DNA from: Rhodoligotrophos appendicifer | GTDB taxonomy: Bacteria; Pseudomonadota; Alphaproteobacteria; Rhizobiales; Im1 | Direction of reading: 5' to 3' | Length of the DNA: 64,000 bases | NCBI RefSeq assembly: GCF_007474605.1 | Contig: NZ_VHKL01000010.1 | Span: forward strand, 124,001-188,000 | Shown: positions 17,294 through 26,714 of the stretch, in pieces | Layout: each line of letters starts with the position of its first letter | Position numbering within the stretch: position 1 is the first letter of the stretch | The notes under the pieces: model-generated | What the model saw: only the letters and a program-made list of their open reading frames with translations | Database searches by the model: none | Told to the model about the DNA's origin: nothing | Program-made: the position numbers and the translations under genes

Positions 17294-18898
17294 CTATTTC
17301 GGCAGGAGGAAAGTCTCCATGACCCCTCGGCCCTTCAACGTGACCGAGCCCCGAGATTCGAATGCGTATCGGTCGCCTAAATTGCTGCGGACCACGTCGG
17401 AAACCTGGATCATGCGGGGGATCCCTGTTGTTTCCAACCGACTGGCAACATTCACGGTGTCTCCCCAGACATCGTAGATGAAACGGTGACGGCCGATGAT
17501 GCCGGCGACGACGGGTCCGCTGTGAATCCCAATGCGGATCTGCATGGCCGGCCCGCCTTCAATCTCGTTGATCTGATCGACGGCCTCCAACATACCGCGC
17601 GCGAATTCGACCATCGCCTCCGCATGATCGGAACGCGGCTCAGGCAGGCCGGTCGCCGCCATGTATGAATCGCCGATCGTCTTGATCTTCTCCACACCAA
17701 GTTGCCGCGCCAGCGTGTCGAACTCGAAAAAGACCGCGTTTAGCTGGTCAACCAGCTGAGCCGGCGCCATGGAGGCGGCAATGGGCGTGAAGTCCACGAT
17801 ATCGGCAAACAGGATGGAGGCCGCCTCGAAGCGGTCAGCGATCACCGTCTCGCCGGCATTCAGACGCAAGACCACCGGGTAAGGCAGGATGTTACTGAGG
17901 AGGGCCTCGGAACGGTCTCGTTCAGCAGTCAGTCTGGTCAGGTAGTCACGCTCCCGATCCCGCCACCGTTTGCGCTCCAGGGACGCATTGATACGAGCCC
18001 TCAGCAGCACGGGATTGAAGGGCTTGGGCAGATAGTCCTCGGCACCAAGCTCTATGCAGCGGATGACGGCGTCGGATTCGCTCAGGCCGGAGATCATGAT
18101 GACCGGGGTGTCGCGCCAGCGCGGGTCGACCTTCAGGCGCTCCAAAACCTCAATTCCATTCATGCCGGGCATCAGCAGGTCGAGGAGGATCAGGTCGAAG
18201 CTCTCTCTTTCCAGGATGTCCAATGCATCCTGCCCCGACGACGCCGCGATGACGACGTGGCCATCGTGGACGAGGCGGCGGCCGAGAACCTCCCTGTTGC
18301 TCTCGTTGTCATCAACCGTGAGAATCCTGCCAACGGTTGTGTTCTTCGCCGTGTGGTTGTCGAGCTTGAGAGTTTTCATCAGCCTAGCCACGGCCGCATC
18401 GGCTGCTCGAACCGCGTCGTTCTCTGCTGCTACTTCATCCTCCGCGCCGGCTCCGGGCCTGCTGAGATTGACGATCACATCGATGCGCCCCAGCAACTGC
18501 CTCGCCTCATTCAGCAAGCGCTCCAGATCCGGCAAGAGTTCCTGACCGCAGGATCCGTCATTCAAGTCCTCCACGACCATTTCGCTATAGCCGATGATGG
18601 CGTTCAGCGGGGTCCTCAAGTCGTGTTGCAGCTTGGCCTCGGCGCTGACGGGATCGCCTTCCATGGTTTCGAGCGTGAAGTCGGGGTCGCGAAGTTGATC
18701 AACCAACGCGTTGAGCGCCCCCGCCGCCGACATTACCCGCTCCAGAGACGGCTGGATGTCAGCCAAGCCCAGTCTTTGGGCCTCTTCCACAAGGATTTCC
18801 TGATAGGTGACGATGGCGCGGACCGGCGTGATCAGATCCTGCCAGAGGATAGCAAATCGCGCTCGCCGCTCGAAATCTTGTACCGGCATTTCATTCAC
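17294..18898 (-). CDS. Cytoplasmic REC-cyclase with two HisKA-like dimerisation segments
   Basis: A 534-residue soluble protein with three parts. Residues about 15-140 hold two HisKA-like helical hairpins: LWQDLITPVRAIVTYQEIL, where the usual His is Gln, and [18 protein letters not shown], which keeps a complete H-box although no HATPase domain follows. A receiver domain (about 170-290) has acidic pair VDDNE and phospho-acceptor LLDLLMPGMNG. A class III cyclase domain (about 325-530) has ILFADIVDFT, VEKIKTIGDSYMA with the substrate-selecting Lys, and YDVWGDTVNVASRLE with the selecting Asp, so it should be a true adenylate cyclase (class IIIa). Start is GTG 18898 or ATG 18889. It is last in a minus-strand signalling run, 21 nt after the CheY-like gene, and its receiver is a natural target of the hybrid kinase upstream. 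Confidence 0.9.
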   Translation of the reverse strand: MNEMPVQDFERRARFAILWQDLITPVRAIVTYQEILVEEAQRLGLADIQPSLERVMSAAGALNALVDQLRDPDFTLETMEGDPVSAEAKLQHDLRTPLNAIIGYSEMVVEDLNDGSCGQELLPDLERLLNEARQLLGRIDVIVNLSRPGAGAEDEVAAENDAVRAADAAVARLMKTLKLDNHTAKNTTVGRILTVDDNESNREVLGRRLVHDGHVVIAASSGQDALDILERESFDLILLDLLMPGMNGIEVLERLKVDPRWRDTPVIMISGLSESDAVIRCIELGAEDYLPKPFNPVLLRARINASLERKRWRDRERDYLTRLTAERDRSEALLSNILPYPVVLRLNAGETVIADRFEAASILFADIVDFTPIAASMAPAQLVDQLNAVFFEFDTLARQLGVEKIKTIGDSYMAATGLPEPRSDHAEAMVEFARGMLEAVDQINEIEGGPAMQIRIGIHSGPVVAGIIGRHRFIYDVWGDTVNVASRLETTGIPRMIQVSDVVRSNLGDRYAFESRGSVTLKGRGVMETFLLPK

Positions 18899-18919
18899 TC
18901 AAGCGGACTGGCCGCCGAC

Positions 18920-19294
18920 TTAGCTGGCTGCCGCCGTCAGCAGCCGGGACATCTTTTCCAATAGGCGCGGCAACTCGATGGGCTTCGTATCGTAGTCGTC
19001 GCAACCGGCCGCCTCTGCCTTCTCCTTGTCGGCGGCCATCGCATGGGCCGTCAACGCGATGATCGGTATCTTTGCTGTCTCCGGATTGGCCTTCAACTGC
19101 TGTGTCGCCTGCCAACCATCCAGAACCGGCAGGCTCATATCCATCAAGACGAGATCGGGCTGCTCACTAATGGCCATGGCAACACCAACGGCGCCATCTT
19201 CCGCAATGAGAACATCGTAGCCGTTCCGGATCAGGCGACGGGACAGCATATCACGGTTCATCTCATTATCCTCAACCAACAGGATGCGAACCAT
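18920..19294 (-). CDS. Single-domain response regulator (CheY/DivK-like)
   Basis: A 124-residue stand-alone receiver. It has the acidic pair VEDNEMNRDM, the phospho-acceptor in LVLMDMSLPVLDGW, a conserved Thr in IIALTAHAMAADKEKA and the Lys in DDYDTKPIEL. The sequence resembles the receivers of DivK/CheY-type phosphorelay intermediates. ATG 19294 was chosen because AGGT lies just upstream and the protein then starts at the first receiver strand (VRILLVED). It lies between the hybrid kinase (36 nt upstream) and the REC-cyclase (21 nt downstream) and may shuttle phosphate between them; this is inferred from position. Confidence 0.93.
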   Translation of the reverse strand: MVRILLVEDNEMNRDMLSRRLIRNGYDVLIAEDGAVGVAMAISEQPDLVLMDMSLPVLDGWQATQQLKANPETAKIPIIALTAHAMAADKEKAEAAGCDDYDTKPIELPRLLEKMSRLLTAAAS

Positions 19295-19330
19295 ACTACC
19301 TGCTCCCAATCTTCGACTTCACGGCATTCG

Positions 19331-22093
19331 TCATTGCGGGACTCGTTCCTTCGTCGAAGCGGCCTGACGAGATGCGTCCACCATCGTCCGCAGCGCCGCA
19401 ATCAATTCTGTTTTCCCGTATGCTCCCTTCTGGAAGACTTCCAGAGCATGGCCACGAAGCCAGTCCTGCTCCTCATGGGTGAGGTCCTTCGAGGTGATCA
19501 CAAAAACAGGAATATCGCAGCCGTCCGTGTCCTGCTGCATGGCTTGCAGCATCTCGAAGCCATTCATTTCCGGCATGATCAGATCGAGCAAGATCACGGC
19601 AGGCCTGAGGCGGCGGAGCTCCGCCAGCCCCTCGGCACCGTTGCCCGCCACTCGCACCGTCCACCCCTGCCGAACAAGCATCCGCCGGAGAACATCCTGC
19701 GTCCCTTGGTCGTCGTCCACGATGAGGATGTCCTGGCCTGCTTCGGCCTGGCGGATGCGGCCGAGCACTCGCGCCAGTTCCTGAGGATCAATCGGCTTCG
19801 TCAGATGCTCTGCTGCACCAAGGGCGAAACCCATGTCGCGATCGCCGAGGACGGTCACCAGGATCACCGGTATATGCGAGAGATCATCGTCCGCCTTCAG
19901 AGCTCGGAGAACACCCCAACCATCCAGGTCCGGCATGATGATGTCCAGAATGATCGCGTCTGGCCGCTTCTCCTTTGCGAGGCGAAGGCCATCGCGCCCT
20001 CCCACGGCATTGATGACCTGATACCCCTCTGCCTTGAGAGCACGAGCGATCGCTTCGCGAGAGCTCTTCTCATCGTCGATGATCAACACGGTCGCCGGCT
20101 TTTCCTCTGCCGCCAGGTGGGGCTGGTCGCCATCCTTCGATACCTGGGGCGCCGTCGCGGGCAGTTCGATGATGAAGGTCGAACCCGCGCCAGATGTACT
20201 TTCAGCACGCACGTCGCCCCCAAGCATCCGGCAGAAGTGCTTGGTTATGGCCAGACCGAGCCCGGTTCCTCCATAGGAATGCGCTGTCGATGCATCCGCT
20301 TGCGTGAAGGCCTGGAACAGACGGCCCAGCTGCTCGGGCGTCATTCCGATCCCCGTGTCGGAAACGCGAAACTCCATCCATTCCGCCCCGTCCTTCCCAA
20401 CGAAGCGGCGTGCCGTCAGAGAAATCGTACCGTCCTTGGTAAACTTGGACGCGTTACTGAGCAGGTTGAACAGGTTCTGGCGCAGCTTCATCTGGTCGGA
20501 CAGCATCATGCCGAGAGACGGGTCGACATCGATCACCAGAGTATTGTTGTTCTTCGTCACCAGCGGCGAGATGGTCGAATCCACCTGGCGCAGAAGCTCT
20601 GGCACATCGAATTGCTCGATAACGACATCCATCTTTCCGGCTTCGATCTTTGAGAAGTCCAGAATATCGTTGATCAGACCCAGCAGATGTTTCCCCGCAA
20701 AGCGGATCTTCCCGAGGTCCGGAACGAAATCGTCCTGGCCCAGATCCTCAGCCTCCTCGATGAGCATTTCGCTGTAGCCAATGATCGCGTTCAGCGGCGT
20801 CCTCAATTCATGGCTCATGTTGGCAAGGAACTGACTCTTCGCCTGGTTTGCCGCATCGGCCGCTTTCGTCGCTCCCTGCAGTTCCGCTTCGCGATGCTTC
20901 AGGTCGGTGATATCGGCCGTGACGATCACGGTCCCTCCGACGGGTGTGCGGCGCTCAGAAATTCGCACCCAGCGACCGTCAGACAGATGCTGTTCCGCAA
21001 ACCCCTCTGCCTTCTGATGACGTTCGATGCGCTTCGCAACCCACTGTTCGGGCGAATTCTCGCCCAGGTCAATCAATCCCGCCTCAGCGACGAGGCGGAG
21101 AATATCGGCGAATTTCCGCCCTGGAACGACCGCGTCTGCCACGCCCGAATAGATGTGACGGTAGCGCTCATTCGCGATGACCAACCGGTCCTCGGCATCG
21201 AACAAAGCGAAGCCTTCAGAGATGGTCTCGATGGCCGTCTGAAGGGTGCGCGAGTGCTCCTCTGCCTCCGCTTCGAGCCGGGCACGCTCGGTAATGCTGT
21301 CGCGGAAGAGGCCCAGGGTGCGGGCCATGGTCCCGATCTCGTCACGGCCAGGAGGCGGGAGCGAAACATCGTAATTGCCCTCGATCATCGAGCTCATCGC
21401 CTTGTTGAGGCGGCCCAAGGGGGTCACGATGGAGCGGAACAAAATCAACGTCAGCCCGATGCCGACGAGGACAACAAGCGAGACCAGAATGGTCAATGTG
21501 CGGATGGCGGATTTGGAGCTGGCCATGGCCGCATCGCGGGCAGCCCAAGCCCGCTGGTGCAGTGTCTGAGCCAGCTCTTCGAGCCGCTTCTCGACATTGA
21601 AACTGTGAAGTCGTGCCTCCGCCAGGAGGGTGTTTCCGACGATACGCTTGTCATCGGTGTAGGCTTCCACCGCTTCCATGGCCTTCGCCATATAGGCATC
21701 CGTCTCGCGCCCGATGTCCTGCGCCACTGTCGGATCGGTCGCCTCGAGGACCTTCAGATATCCGTCGAGCTGGGACCGGGCCTGGGTGGCATTACGTTCC
21801 GAGATCGTCAGCAGGCTGACGGCGAGATCCGTCAGCCAATACCGAACATTACCAAATGCCGTATTGGCACCGTTCGCCGCTTCCAGCTGTTCGAACAGCT
21901 GCGTCGCACCGGCGATACGAGCGGAGGTACCATTCAATTCGCGAATGACGATGACATTGGTGATGATCAGCGCGGCCAACAGAAATGCGGAGAGCGCCGC
22001 GACGCGGATTGCAATCGACGAGTTCGGCCGCCAACGCGGTCTGCCGCTCGCCTGCGATGTCGGAGCCGAACCGATGTCATCCACGATGCTCAT
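19331..22093 (-). CDS. Membrane hybrid sensor histidine kinase with two C-terminal receivers
   Basis: A 920-residue kinase. TM1 is about 28-50, then a helical periplasmic sensor (about 50-195), TM2 (about 196-218), HAMP (about 219-271, [15 protein letters not shown]), a PAS domain (about 285-395, [17 protein letters not shown]), HisKA with [20 protein letters not shown], HATPase_c with DTGIGM and GGTGLGLAI, and two receivers with phospho-acceptor Asp in [13 protein letters not shown] and [13 protein letters not shown]. All catalytic landmarks are intact. ATG 22093 overlaps the stop of the DUF3365 heme protein by 4 nt, so the pair is translationally coupled and the heme protein may supply or modify the signal. 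Output is probably to the CheY-like protein and REC-cyclase downstream. Confidence 0.95.
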   Translation of the reverse strand: MSIVDDIGSAPTSQASGRPRWRPNSSIAIRVAALSAFLLAALIITNVIVIRELNGTSARIAGATQLFEQLEAANGANTAFGNVRYWLTDLAVSLLTISERNATQARSQLDGYLKVLEATDPTVAQDIGRETDAYMAKAMEAVEAYTDDKRIVGNTLLAEARLHSFNVEKRLEELAQTLHQRAWAARDAAMASSKSAIRTLTILVSLVVLVGIGLTLILFRSIVTPLGRLNKAMSSMIEGNYDVSLPPPGRDEIGTMARTLGLFRDSITERARLEAEAEEHSRTLQTAIETISEGFALFDAEDRLVIANERYRHIYSGVADAVVPGRKFADILRLVAEAGLIDLGENSPEQWVAKRIERHQKAEGFAEQHLSDGRWVRISERRTPVGGTVIVTADITDLKHREAELQGATKAADAANQAKSQFLANMSHELRTPLNAIIGYSEMLIEEAEDLGQDDFVPDLGKIRFAGKHLLGLINDILDFSKIEAGKMDVVIEQFDVPELLRQVDSTISPLVTKNNNTLVIDVDPSLGMMLSDQMKLRQNLFNLLSNASKFTKDGTISLTARRFVGKDGAEWMEFRVSDTGIGMTPEQLGRLFQAFTQADASTAHSYGGTGLGLAITKHFCRMLGGDVRAESTSGAGSTFIIELPATAPQVSKDGDQPHLAAEEKPATVLIIDDEKSSREAIARALKAEGYQVINAVGGRDGLRLAKEKRPDAIILDIIMPDLDGWGVLRALKADDDLSHIPVILVTVLGDRDMGFALGAAEHLTKPIDPQELARVLGRIRQAEAGQDILIVDDDQGTQDVLRRMLVRQGWTVRVAGNGAEGLAELRRLRPAVILLDLIMPEMNGFEMLQAMQQDTDGCDIPVFVITSKDLTHEEQDWLRGHALEVFQKGAYGKTELIAALRTMVDASRQAASTKERVPQ

Positions 22094-22890
22094 TGGTACA
22101 AGGTGATGCTTATTGCACCGCCCAGATCCCCTTCATGTCCCCCCTCCTTCGGATAGCCGGTTATATCCATCTCCCCCTTCGGCCCGCCGTGGCAGGTGAG
22201 ACAGGAGCTCACATAGTAGTCCGGAACGAGAAGACGGAAGGCTTGGCGGCCATCGACCGTGGTCACCTCGCTGAAGGGTTCCCCCTTCTTCCACGTTCCG
22301 GTGTCGAATTTTTCAGTCAATACTAACTTTTCCCACGCATCTGGGCGCGCTTTTCGGAAGCGGACAAGATGCTCAGGGGCCGTGACTTTCATCTTGGCGA
22401 TGTCGCCGGCGCGCGCTTCGAACTTCTCGTTCACCATGCGGCTGAAAAGGGCAGGAATGAATCCCTTGAACCCCGTCCCCTGCCCGTTGATGCTGTTTTG
22501 ATTTTCACTCATGACGTCGCGAATGGCATCCATTTGCGCGCGGAGAAGCTTGCCCTCCTTGGTCTGGGGATCCGTCGCCTCGGGATCCTGGCCGGTGCGC
22601 TTCTGATAGATCGCCTTGGCTTCCTCGACAGTCCGCTCCGGAGTGAGGCCTTTGTCGCCCCGCGCAGGATCGTTGATGACGGGCTGCCACTGGGAAATCA
22701 CCGTGCGCGCCGAGCGGAGGAACTCAGCCAGCTCCAGGGCCACCATCTCGTCGCTCTTCTCCTCCGGCGTTGCCGCTTTCATCGTCTCTGCAGTGGAGAA
22801 CAGGAGGAGGGAAGCGATCGTCAAGACCGCCGAGAAGAACAGCAAACAAGAGCCGGCGCGCCCCGTCTGTTCAAGTATCCGCCATGTCAT
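22090..22890 (-). CDS. DUF3365 (Tll0287-like) c-type heme sensor protein
   Basis: A 266-residue membrane-anchored protein. Residues about 12-33 form a signal anchor ([18 protein letters not shown]); the remainder is a PAS-like DUF3365 domain that would face the periplasm. A single covalent heme c motif CLTCHGG lies at about residue 230, followed by [13 protein letters not shown], as in the Tll0287 family, which are proposed redox or gas sensors. ATG 22890 was chosen because upstream codons lie within the DppF-like gene; this start still overlaps that gene's 3' end by 20 bases. The downstream hybrid kinase gene overlaps by 4 bases. The gene therefore physically links the ABC operon and the kinase. 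Cytochrome c maturation is required for heme attachment. Confidence 0.88.
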   Translation of the reverse strand: MTWRILEQTGRAGSCLLFFSAVLTIASLLLFSTAETMKAATPEEKSDEMVALELAEFLRSARTVISQWQPVINDPARGDKGLTPERTVEEAKAIYQKRTGQDPEATDPQTKEGKLLRAQMDAIRDVMSENQNSINGQGTGFKGFIPALFSRMVNEKFEARAGDIAKMKVTAPEHLVRFRKARPDAWEKLVLTEKFDTGTWKKGEPFSEVTTVDGRQAFRLLVPDYYVSSCLTCHGGPKGEMDITGYPKEGGHEGDLGGAISITLYQ

Positions 22891-23869
22891 GGCATCGAAT
22901 ATCGTCGCGAATACAGGCGCTGAAGTGTTCAGGGCCCTTATTGCGGAAGGCCGGTACAGCTTCGGCGCAAGCCGGCAGAGCAAAGGGGCAGCGAGTCCTG
23001 AAAACGCACCCTGAGGGAGGGTTCACCGGATCAGGTAAATCACCCTTGAGAATGATGCGCTCTCGTTTTGCACCCGGGTCGGGGTTGGGCACGGCGGAGA
23101 GCAACGCCCGGGTATAGGGATGATGCGGGCTGCCGCAGATAACCTCCGCAGGCCCAATCTCCATGACCCTTCCGAGATAGACGATCGCAATACGATCGGA
23201 GAGGTCCTCCATCACGGCAAGATCGTGGGAGATGAACAGGATCGAGAGGCCAAGGCGCTTCCGCAAATCCTTGAGCAAGGCGATGATCTGAGCCTGAATG
23301 GACACGTCGAGGGCAGAGACCGGTTCGTCAGCCACGACCAATTGTGGGTTCACCGCCAACGCTCGGGCAATCACGATCCGCTGGCGTTGTCCGCCGGAGA
23401 GTTCGTGAGGCTTCCGGCTCAAGTAATCCGCATCGAGGGCGACCATCTCAAGCAGCTCGGCCGCTTTCTCCCGACGCTCCTTGCGACTCCTGCCCGTCTT
23501 CTGAACGATCAAGGGTTCCGACAGGATCTGCTCAATCGACATCCTGGGATTCAGCGAGGCGAAGGGATCCTGAAAGATGATCTGCGCATGACGGCGGAAG
23601 GCGTGCAGTTGGCGGCGATCGAATTTCGTGATGTCTTCGCCATTGAAGAGGATCTCGCCGCTGGTCGGTTCGACCAGTCTGAGAACCGCTCGCCCCAGGG
23701 TGGTCTTCCCCGACCCGGATTCACCCCCGATGCCGAGGACCTCATGGGATTTCAGGGTGAACGACACATCCTCCACCGCCCTGACGTGAGCCGTCGGGCG
23801 GGGGATCAGGCCTTTGCGGATTTCGAACCATTTGCGGAGGTTCCTCACCTCCAGAAGGGGTGCTTCCAT
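22871..23869 (-). CDS. Peptide-type ABC importer ATPase, DppF/OppF family
   Basis: A 332-residue ATPase. It has Walker [15 protein letters not shown] (about residue 44), signature LSGGQRQRIVIARAL, Walker B LVVADEPVSALD and the C-terminal oligo_HPY region with paired cysteines GCVFRTRCPFALPAC, typical of Opp/Dpp/Nik ATPases. It would pair with the DppD-like ATPase encoded immediately upstream; their genes share a TGATG stop/start overlap at 23869-23871. It is the last transporter gene in the run, and its 3' end overlaps the start of the heme-sensor gene. The substrate (peptide, opine, nickel or another small molecule) is set by the binding protein and is unknown. Confidence 0.95.
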   Translation of the reverse strand: MEAPLLEVRNLRKWFEIRKGLIPRPTAHVRAVEDVSFTLKSHEVLGIGGESGSGKTTLGRAVLRLVEPTSGEILFNGEDITKFDRRQLHAFRRHAQIIFQDPFASLNPRMSIEQILSEPLIVQKTGRSRKERREKAAELLEMVALDADYLSRKPHELSGGQRQRIVIARALAVNPQLVVADEPVSALDVSIQAQIIALLKDLRKRLGLSILFISHDLAVMEDLSDRIAIVYLGRVMEIGPAEVICGSPHHPYTRALLSAVPNPDPGAKRERIILKGDLPDPVNPPSGCVFRTRCPFALPACAEAVPAFRNKGPEHFSACIRDDIRCHDMADT

Positions 23870-24747
23870 CAGGTCCCCTCGACAGGCAAAGGACCTGACA
23901 GGTCAGCGGATTTCCGACGGAAGGCGCGGAGCCGCGGCACGGCGCTCAGGAGAGCTTTGGTATAAGGCATCTTGGGATCGTTGAAGAGCTCCATGACCGG
24001 CGCCTGTTCGACCACCTGGCCCGCGTTCATGACCAGCGCACGGTCCGCGATCTCTGCGACGAGGCCCAGATCGTGGGTCACGAACAAAATCGCCATCTTC
24101 GTGCGTTTCTGCAGCGTCTTGAGGAGATCGATGATCTGAGCCTGGATCGTCACGTCGAGGGCCGTGGTGGGCTCATCGGCGATCAAAAGACCCGGGTCGC
24201 AGGACAGCGCCATGCCGATCATCGCGCGCTGGCGCATTCCGCCGGATATCTGATGCGGATAGCTCTGCATCGTTTTGGCCGGGTTGGGCAGGCCAAGACG
24301 GCTCAACAAATCGAGGGCCTGCTCCCTTGCCACCGACTTCGATACTTTCTGGTGAGCAAGGATCTGCTCGGCAATCTGCGAACCGATCGTGTAGATGGGG
24401 TTGAGGGACGACATGGGCTCTTGAAAGATCATCGCGAGCTCGCTGCCCCGGAGCTTGCGCATCGCCCGGTCAGAGATCTTCAACAGGTCCTGGTTGCCCG
24501 ACCTGGTCTCGAACTGGACCCTGCCCTTCATCGTGACATTCGAGTCGTAGCGGAGCAGCCCCATCAGGGCATGGCCGATCGTCGACTTGCCTGAACCGGA
24601 CTCTCCGACCAGCGCTACAATTTCGCCAGGCATGACAGAGAAGCTGACGTCGCGCACGGCATCGACGACCTTGCCGCTTTTCAGCCTGAAGGTCACAGAC
24701 AGATCTTGCACATCGAGCAATGGAGTTTTGCGTGGAGCCATAGACAT
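23869..24747 (-). CDS. Peptide-type ABC importer ATPase, DppD/OppD family (short C-terminus)
   Basis: A 292-residue ATPase. It has Walker [15 protein letters not shown] (about residue 43), signature [15 protein letters not shown], Walker [13 protein letters not shown] and the H-loop in [17 protein letters not shown] 24747 overlaps the permease stop as TGATG; ATG 24741 is an alternative. Most DppD/OppD proteins continue about 30 residues further into an oligo_HPY region with two cysteines; this one ends at [17 protein letters not shown] without them. The partner DppF-like protein keeps that region, so the dimer is probably functional but asymmetric. Operon with the permeases upstream and DppF downstream. 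Confidence 0.94.
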   Translation of the reverse strand: MSMAPRKTPLLDVQDLSVTFRLKSGKVVDAVRDVSFSVMPGEIVALVGESGSGKSTIGHALMGLLRYDSNVTMKGRVQFETRSGNQDLLKISDRAMRKLRGSELAMIFQEPMSSLNPIYTIGSQIAEQILAHQKVSKSVAREQALDLLSRLGLPNPAKTMQSYPHQISGGMRQRAMIGMALSCDPGLLIADEPTTALDVTIQAQIIDLLKTLQKRTKMAILFVTHDLGLVAEIADRALVMNAGQVVEQAPVMELFNDPKMPYTKALLSAVPRLRAFRRKSADLSGPLPVEGT

Positions 24748-25520
24748 CAGTCCACGCTCGAGCCAATGAGGTAGAAGCCGAGGACTGTTGCTCCGACGGC
24801 AGCCCCAGGCGCCAAGCTCATTGCGGGAAACAACGCCAGGAACTGAAAGCCCTCGCGCACCATGCTGCCCCAATCGGGGATTGGCGGCGGAACACCCAGA
24901 CCCAAAAAGCTCAGGCTTGCGGAGGTGAAGATGGCGAAGGAGACCGTGATCGCAAACTGGGCCGCGACGATCCGCATGATATTCGGCCAAATGTGCCGCG
25001 TGACGATCCATGTCGCGGTGCCACCGACGGCGCGCGCGGCCTCGACATAGGTCGCCTCCCTGACGCTCATGGATTGGCCTCGCACCAGGCGGGCCACGGT
25101 CGGCCACATGACGAAGCCGAGGATCATGGCGAGATTCTCCACGGTGGCGCCCACCATGGCGGTAATGAGCAGCGCCAGCACCAAGCCGGGCAGAGCAATG
25201 AACAAATCGATGAACTGTACGAGGACAAGGTCGATTTTGCCGCCGGCATAGCCCGCTATCAGCCCGATCGGGACACCGAGGATGGTCGCCACGATCGCGG
25301 CTCCACACCCCACGACGAGTGAGATGCGGGCCCCGTAGAGGATCCGGGTGAGGATATCGCGACCGAGATCATCCGTGCCAAGCCAATGAGCAGCAGACGG
25401 ACCCTGAAGAAAATCCATGCTGCTCTGGTAGGGATCATAGGGCGCGATGTAGGGCGCCAAGAGGCCGCACAGCGCGATCACCACGATGATGCCTGTGCCG
25501 AGAAGCCGTCTGCCGAGCAT
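24747..25520 (-). CDS. Peptide-type ABC importer permease, DppC family
   Basis: A 257-residue inner-membrane permease. It begins with a single N-terminal TM (GIIVVIALCGLLAPYI), then AHWLGTDDLGRDILTRILYGARISLVVG, a DppC/OppC hallmark, four or five further TM helices and the EAA loop YVEAARAVGGTATWIVTRHI that contacts the ATPases. ATG 25520 has AGGGGGA 4-10 nt upstream; the frame is open further, but that part lies within the DppB gene. It is slightly shorter than typical DppC (about 290). It forms a heterodimer with the DppB-like permease, whose gene ends 8 nt upstream. Confidence 0.94.
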   Translation of the reverse strand: MLGRRLLGTGIIVVIALCGLLAPYIAPYDPYQSSMDFLQGPSAAHWLGTDDLGRDILTRILYGARISLVVGCGAAIVATILGVPIGLIAGYAGGKIDLVLVQFIDLFIALPGLVLALLITAMVGATVENLAMILGFVMWPTVARLVRGQSMSVREATYVEAARAVGGTATWIVTRHIWPNIMRIVAAQFAITVSFAIFTSASLSFLGLGVPPPIPDWGSMVREGFQFLALFPAMSLAPGAAVGATVLGFYLIGSSVD

Positions 25521-25528
25521 GCTTCCCC

Positions 25529-26467
25529 CTAACCCAACCGGACTTGCGGATTGACGATCGTGTAGAGGATGTCTGCCAGCAGGTTCATTAGCATCACCCC
25601 GACGATGATGAGAATGCCGATGGCGAGCATAACGGGGAAATCGTGCGTTCCGATGGAGCTTACGAAGAGCCGGCCGATCCCCGGCATGGAGAACACCGTT
25701 TCCGTCACCACGGCGCCCCCGAGCAGCTGGCCGAGGGAGAGGCCGACATAGGTGATCACGGGGAGGATCGCGTTGGGGAGTGCATGAAAGAAGGATACGC
25801 GCGTCTCGGACAGGCCCTTGGCCCGCGCCACGCGAATAAAGAGCTGCCGATAGACCATCCGATACTCGGCACGGTAGACCAACGTGAAGGAGCCGAAGTA
25901 AAAAGCCGAAAGCGTCAATACGGGCATGATCAGGTGCGTCAGGTGGGGAATGACACCCGCCGACCAAGGGACCCAGCCGGTTGTCGGCAGCCAGCGGAGT
26001 TGGACGGAGAGAACATAGATCAGGCTGATGCCGAGCATGAAATTGGGAATTGTTATTCCAATGATGCTCAGCGTCGAGCTGAGGCTGCCAATCACCCGGC
26101 GCCCAACTGGCAACGAGTTGATCACCGCCGTGAGAACGACGGCCAGCGCGATGGCCCAGAATGCAAGTTCTAGCGTAACAGGCATGGCTGGCAGCACAGC
26201 CGAGGAAACGCTCATGTTGGTGGAGTAGGAGCGCCCGAAGTCACCCTGAAGCGCCTTGCCCATCCAGTCGAGGTACTGGACCACAACCGGTCGATCGAAG
26301 CCATATTCCAAGTTCAGCTGCCGAACGGCCTCCTGGGAGGCCTCCTGTCCGAGCATGACGCTGGCCGGGCTTCCCAAGAACACCGTTACGCCGGCGAACA
26401 AGAGAAACGTCAGCAGCACGATGTTGGGAATCATGAGCAGCAGACGTCGGAGAATGTGCGTCACCAT
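25529..26467 (-). CDS. Peptide-type ABC importer permease, DppB family
   Basis: A 312-residue permease with about six TM helices. It starts with the family-typical HILRRLLLMIPNIVLLTFLLF, has FDRPVVVQYLDWM with GDFGRSY in the first periplasmic loop, the EAA loop VRVARAKGLSET-like (FIRVARAKGLSETRVSF) and ends NLLADILYTIVNPQVRLG, a strong DppB/OppB/NikB signature. ATG 26467 has GGAAG about 8 nt upstream. It follows the binding-protein gene after about 230 bases, which hold a possible small gene. It precedes the DppC gene by 8 nt. Confidence 0.95.
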   Translation of the reverse strand: MVTHILRRLLLMIPNIVLLTFLLFAGVTVFLGSPASVMLGQEASQEAVRQLNLEYGFDRPVVVQYLDWMGKALQGDFGRSYSTNMSVSSAVLPAMPVTLELAFWAIALAVVLTAVINSLPVGRRVIGSLSSTLSIIGITIPNFMLGISLIYVLSVQLRWLPTTGWVPWSAGVIPHLTHLIMPVLTLSAFYFGSFTLVYRAEYRMVYRQLFIRVARAKGLSETRVSFFHALPNAILPVITYVGLSLGQLLGGAVVTETVFSMPGIGRLFVSSIGTHDFPVMLAIGILIIVGVMLMNLLADILYTIVNPQVRLG

Positions 26468-26507
26468 GCAGGCAGCTTCCAGTGCCTATGTCTCACCGCC
26501 GGGCCCT

Positions 26508-26714
26508 TCATCGCGCCATAGACGGCTGAACAACTTCACCCGAGAGATCGGGGACGATTCCATCAACGCCCTGCCCGTCCGCCGGTTTCACCACGGTGAT
26601 CGTCTCAGAGTCCTTCATGGGCGCAAACGGTCTCATGTAAATACGGGCGGTCATCTCGGCGGAGGGAATAGCCGAAATGATCGCCCGGGGATCGATGTTT
26701 ACTTTGACTTCCAA
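26508..26714 (-). CDS. Possible small protein between binding protein and permease genes
   Basis: The frame runs for 68 codons from TTG 26714 (or 80 from ATG 26750, inside the binding-protein gene) and fills the 231-base gap within the transporter operon. The translated sequence (EVKVNIDPRAIISAIPSAEM near the start, KPADGQGVDGIVPDLSGEV later) has ordinary amino-acid composition and GC-rich third positions, unlike most shadow frames, but I recognise no family and no strong ribosome-binding site. It could be a genuine operon member, a degraded remnant of a larger gene, or noncoding. Confidence 0.3.
   Translation of the reverse strand: MEVKVNIDPRAIISAIPSAEMTARIYMRPFAPMKDSETITVVKPADGQGVDGIVPDLSGEVVQPSMAR

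Noticed and set aside
20687-22156. 489-codon plus-strand open frame
   Set aside because: It is antisense to the hybrid kinase, whose domains are all intact; composition (Arg, His and Gln rich) fits a high-GC shadow frame.
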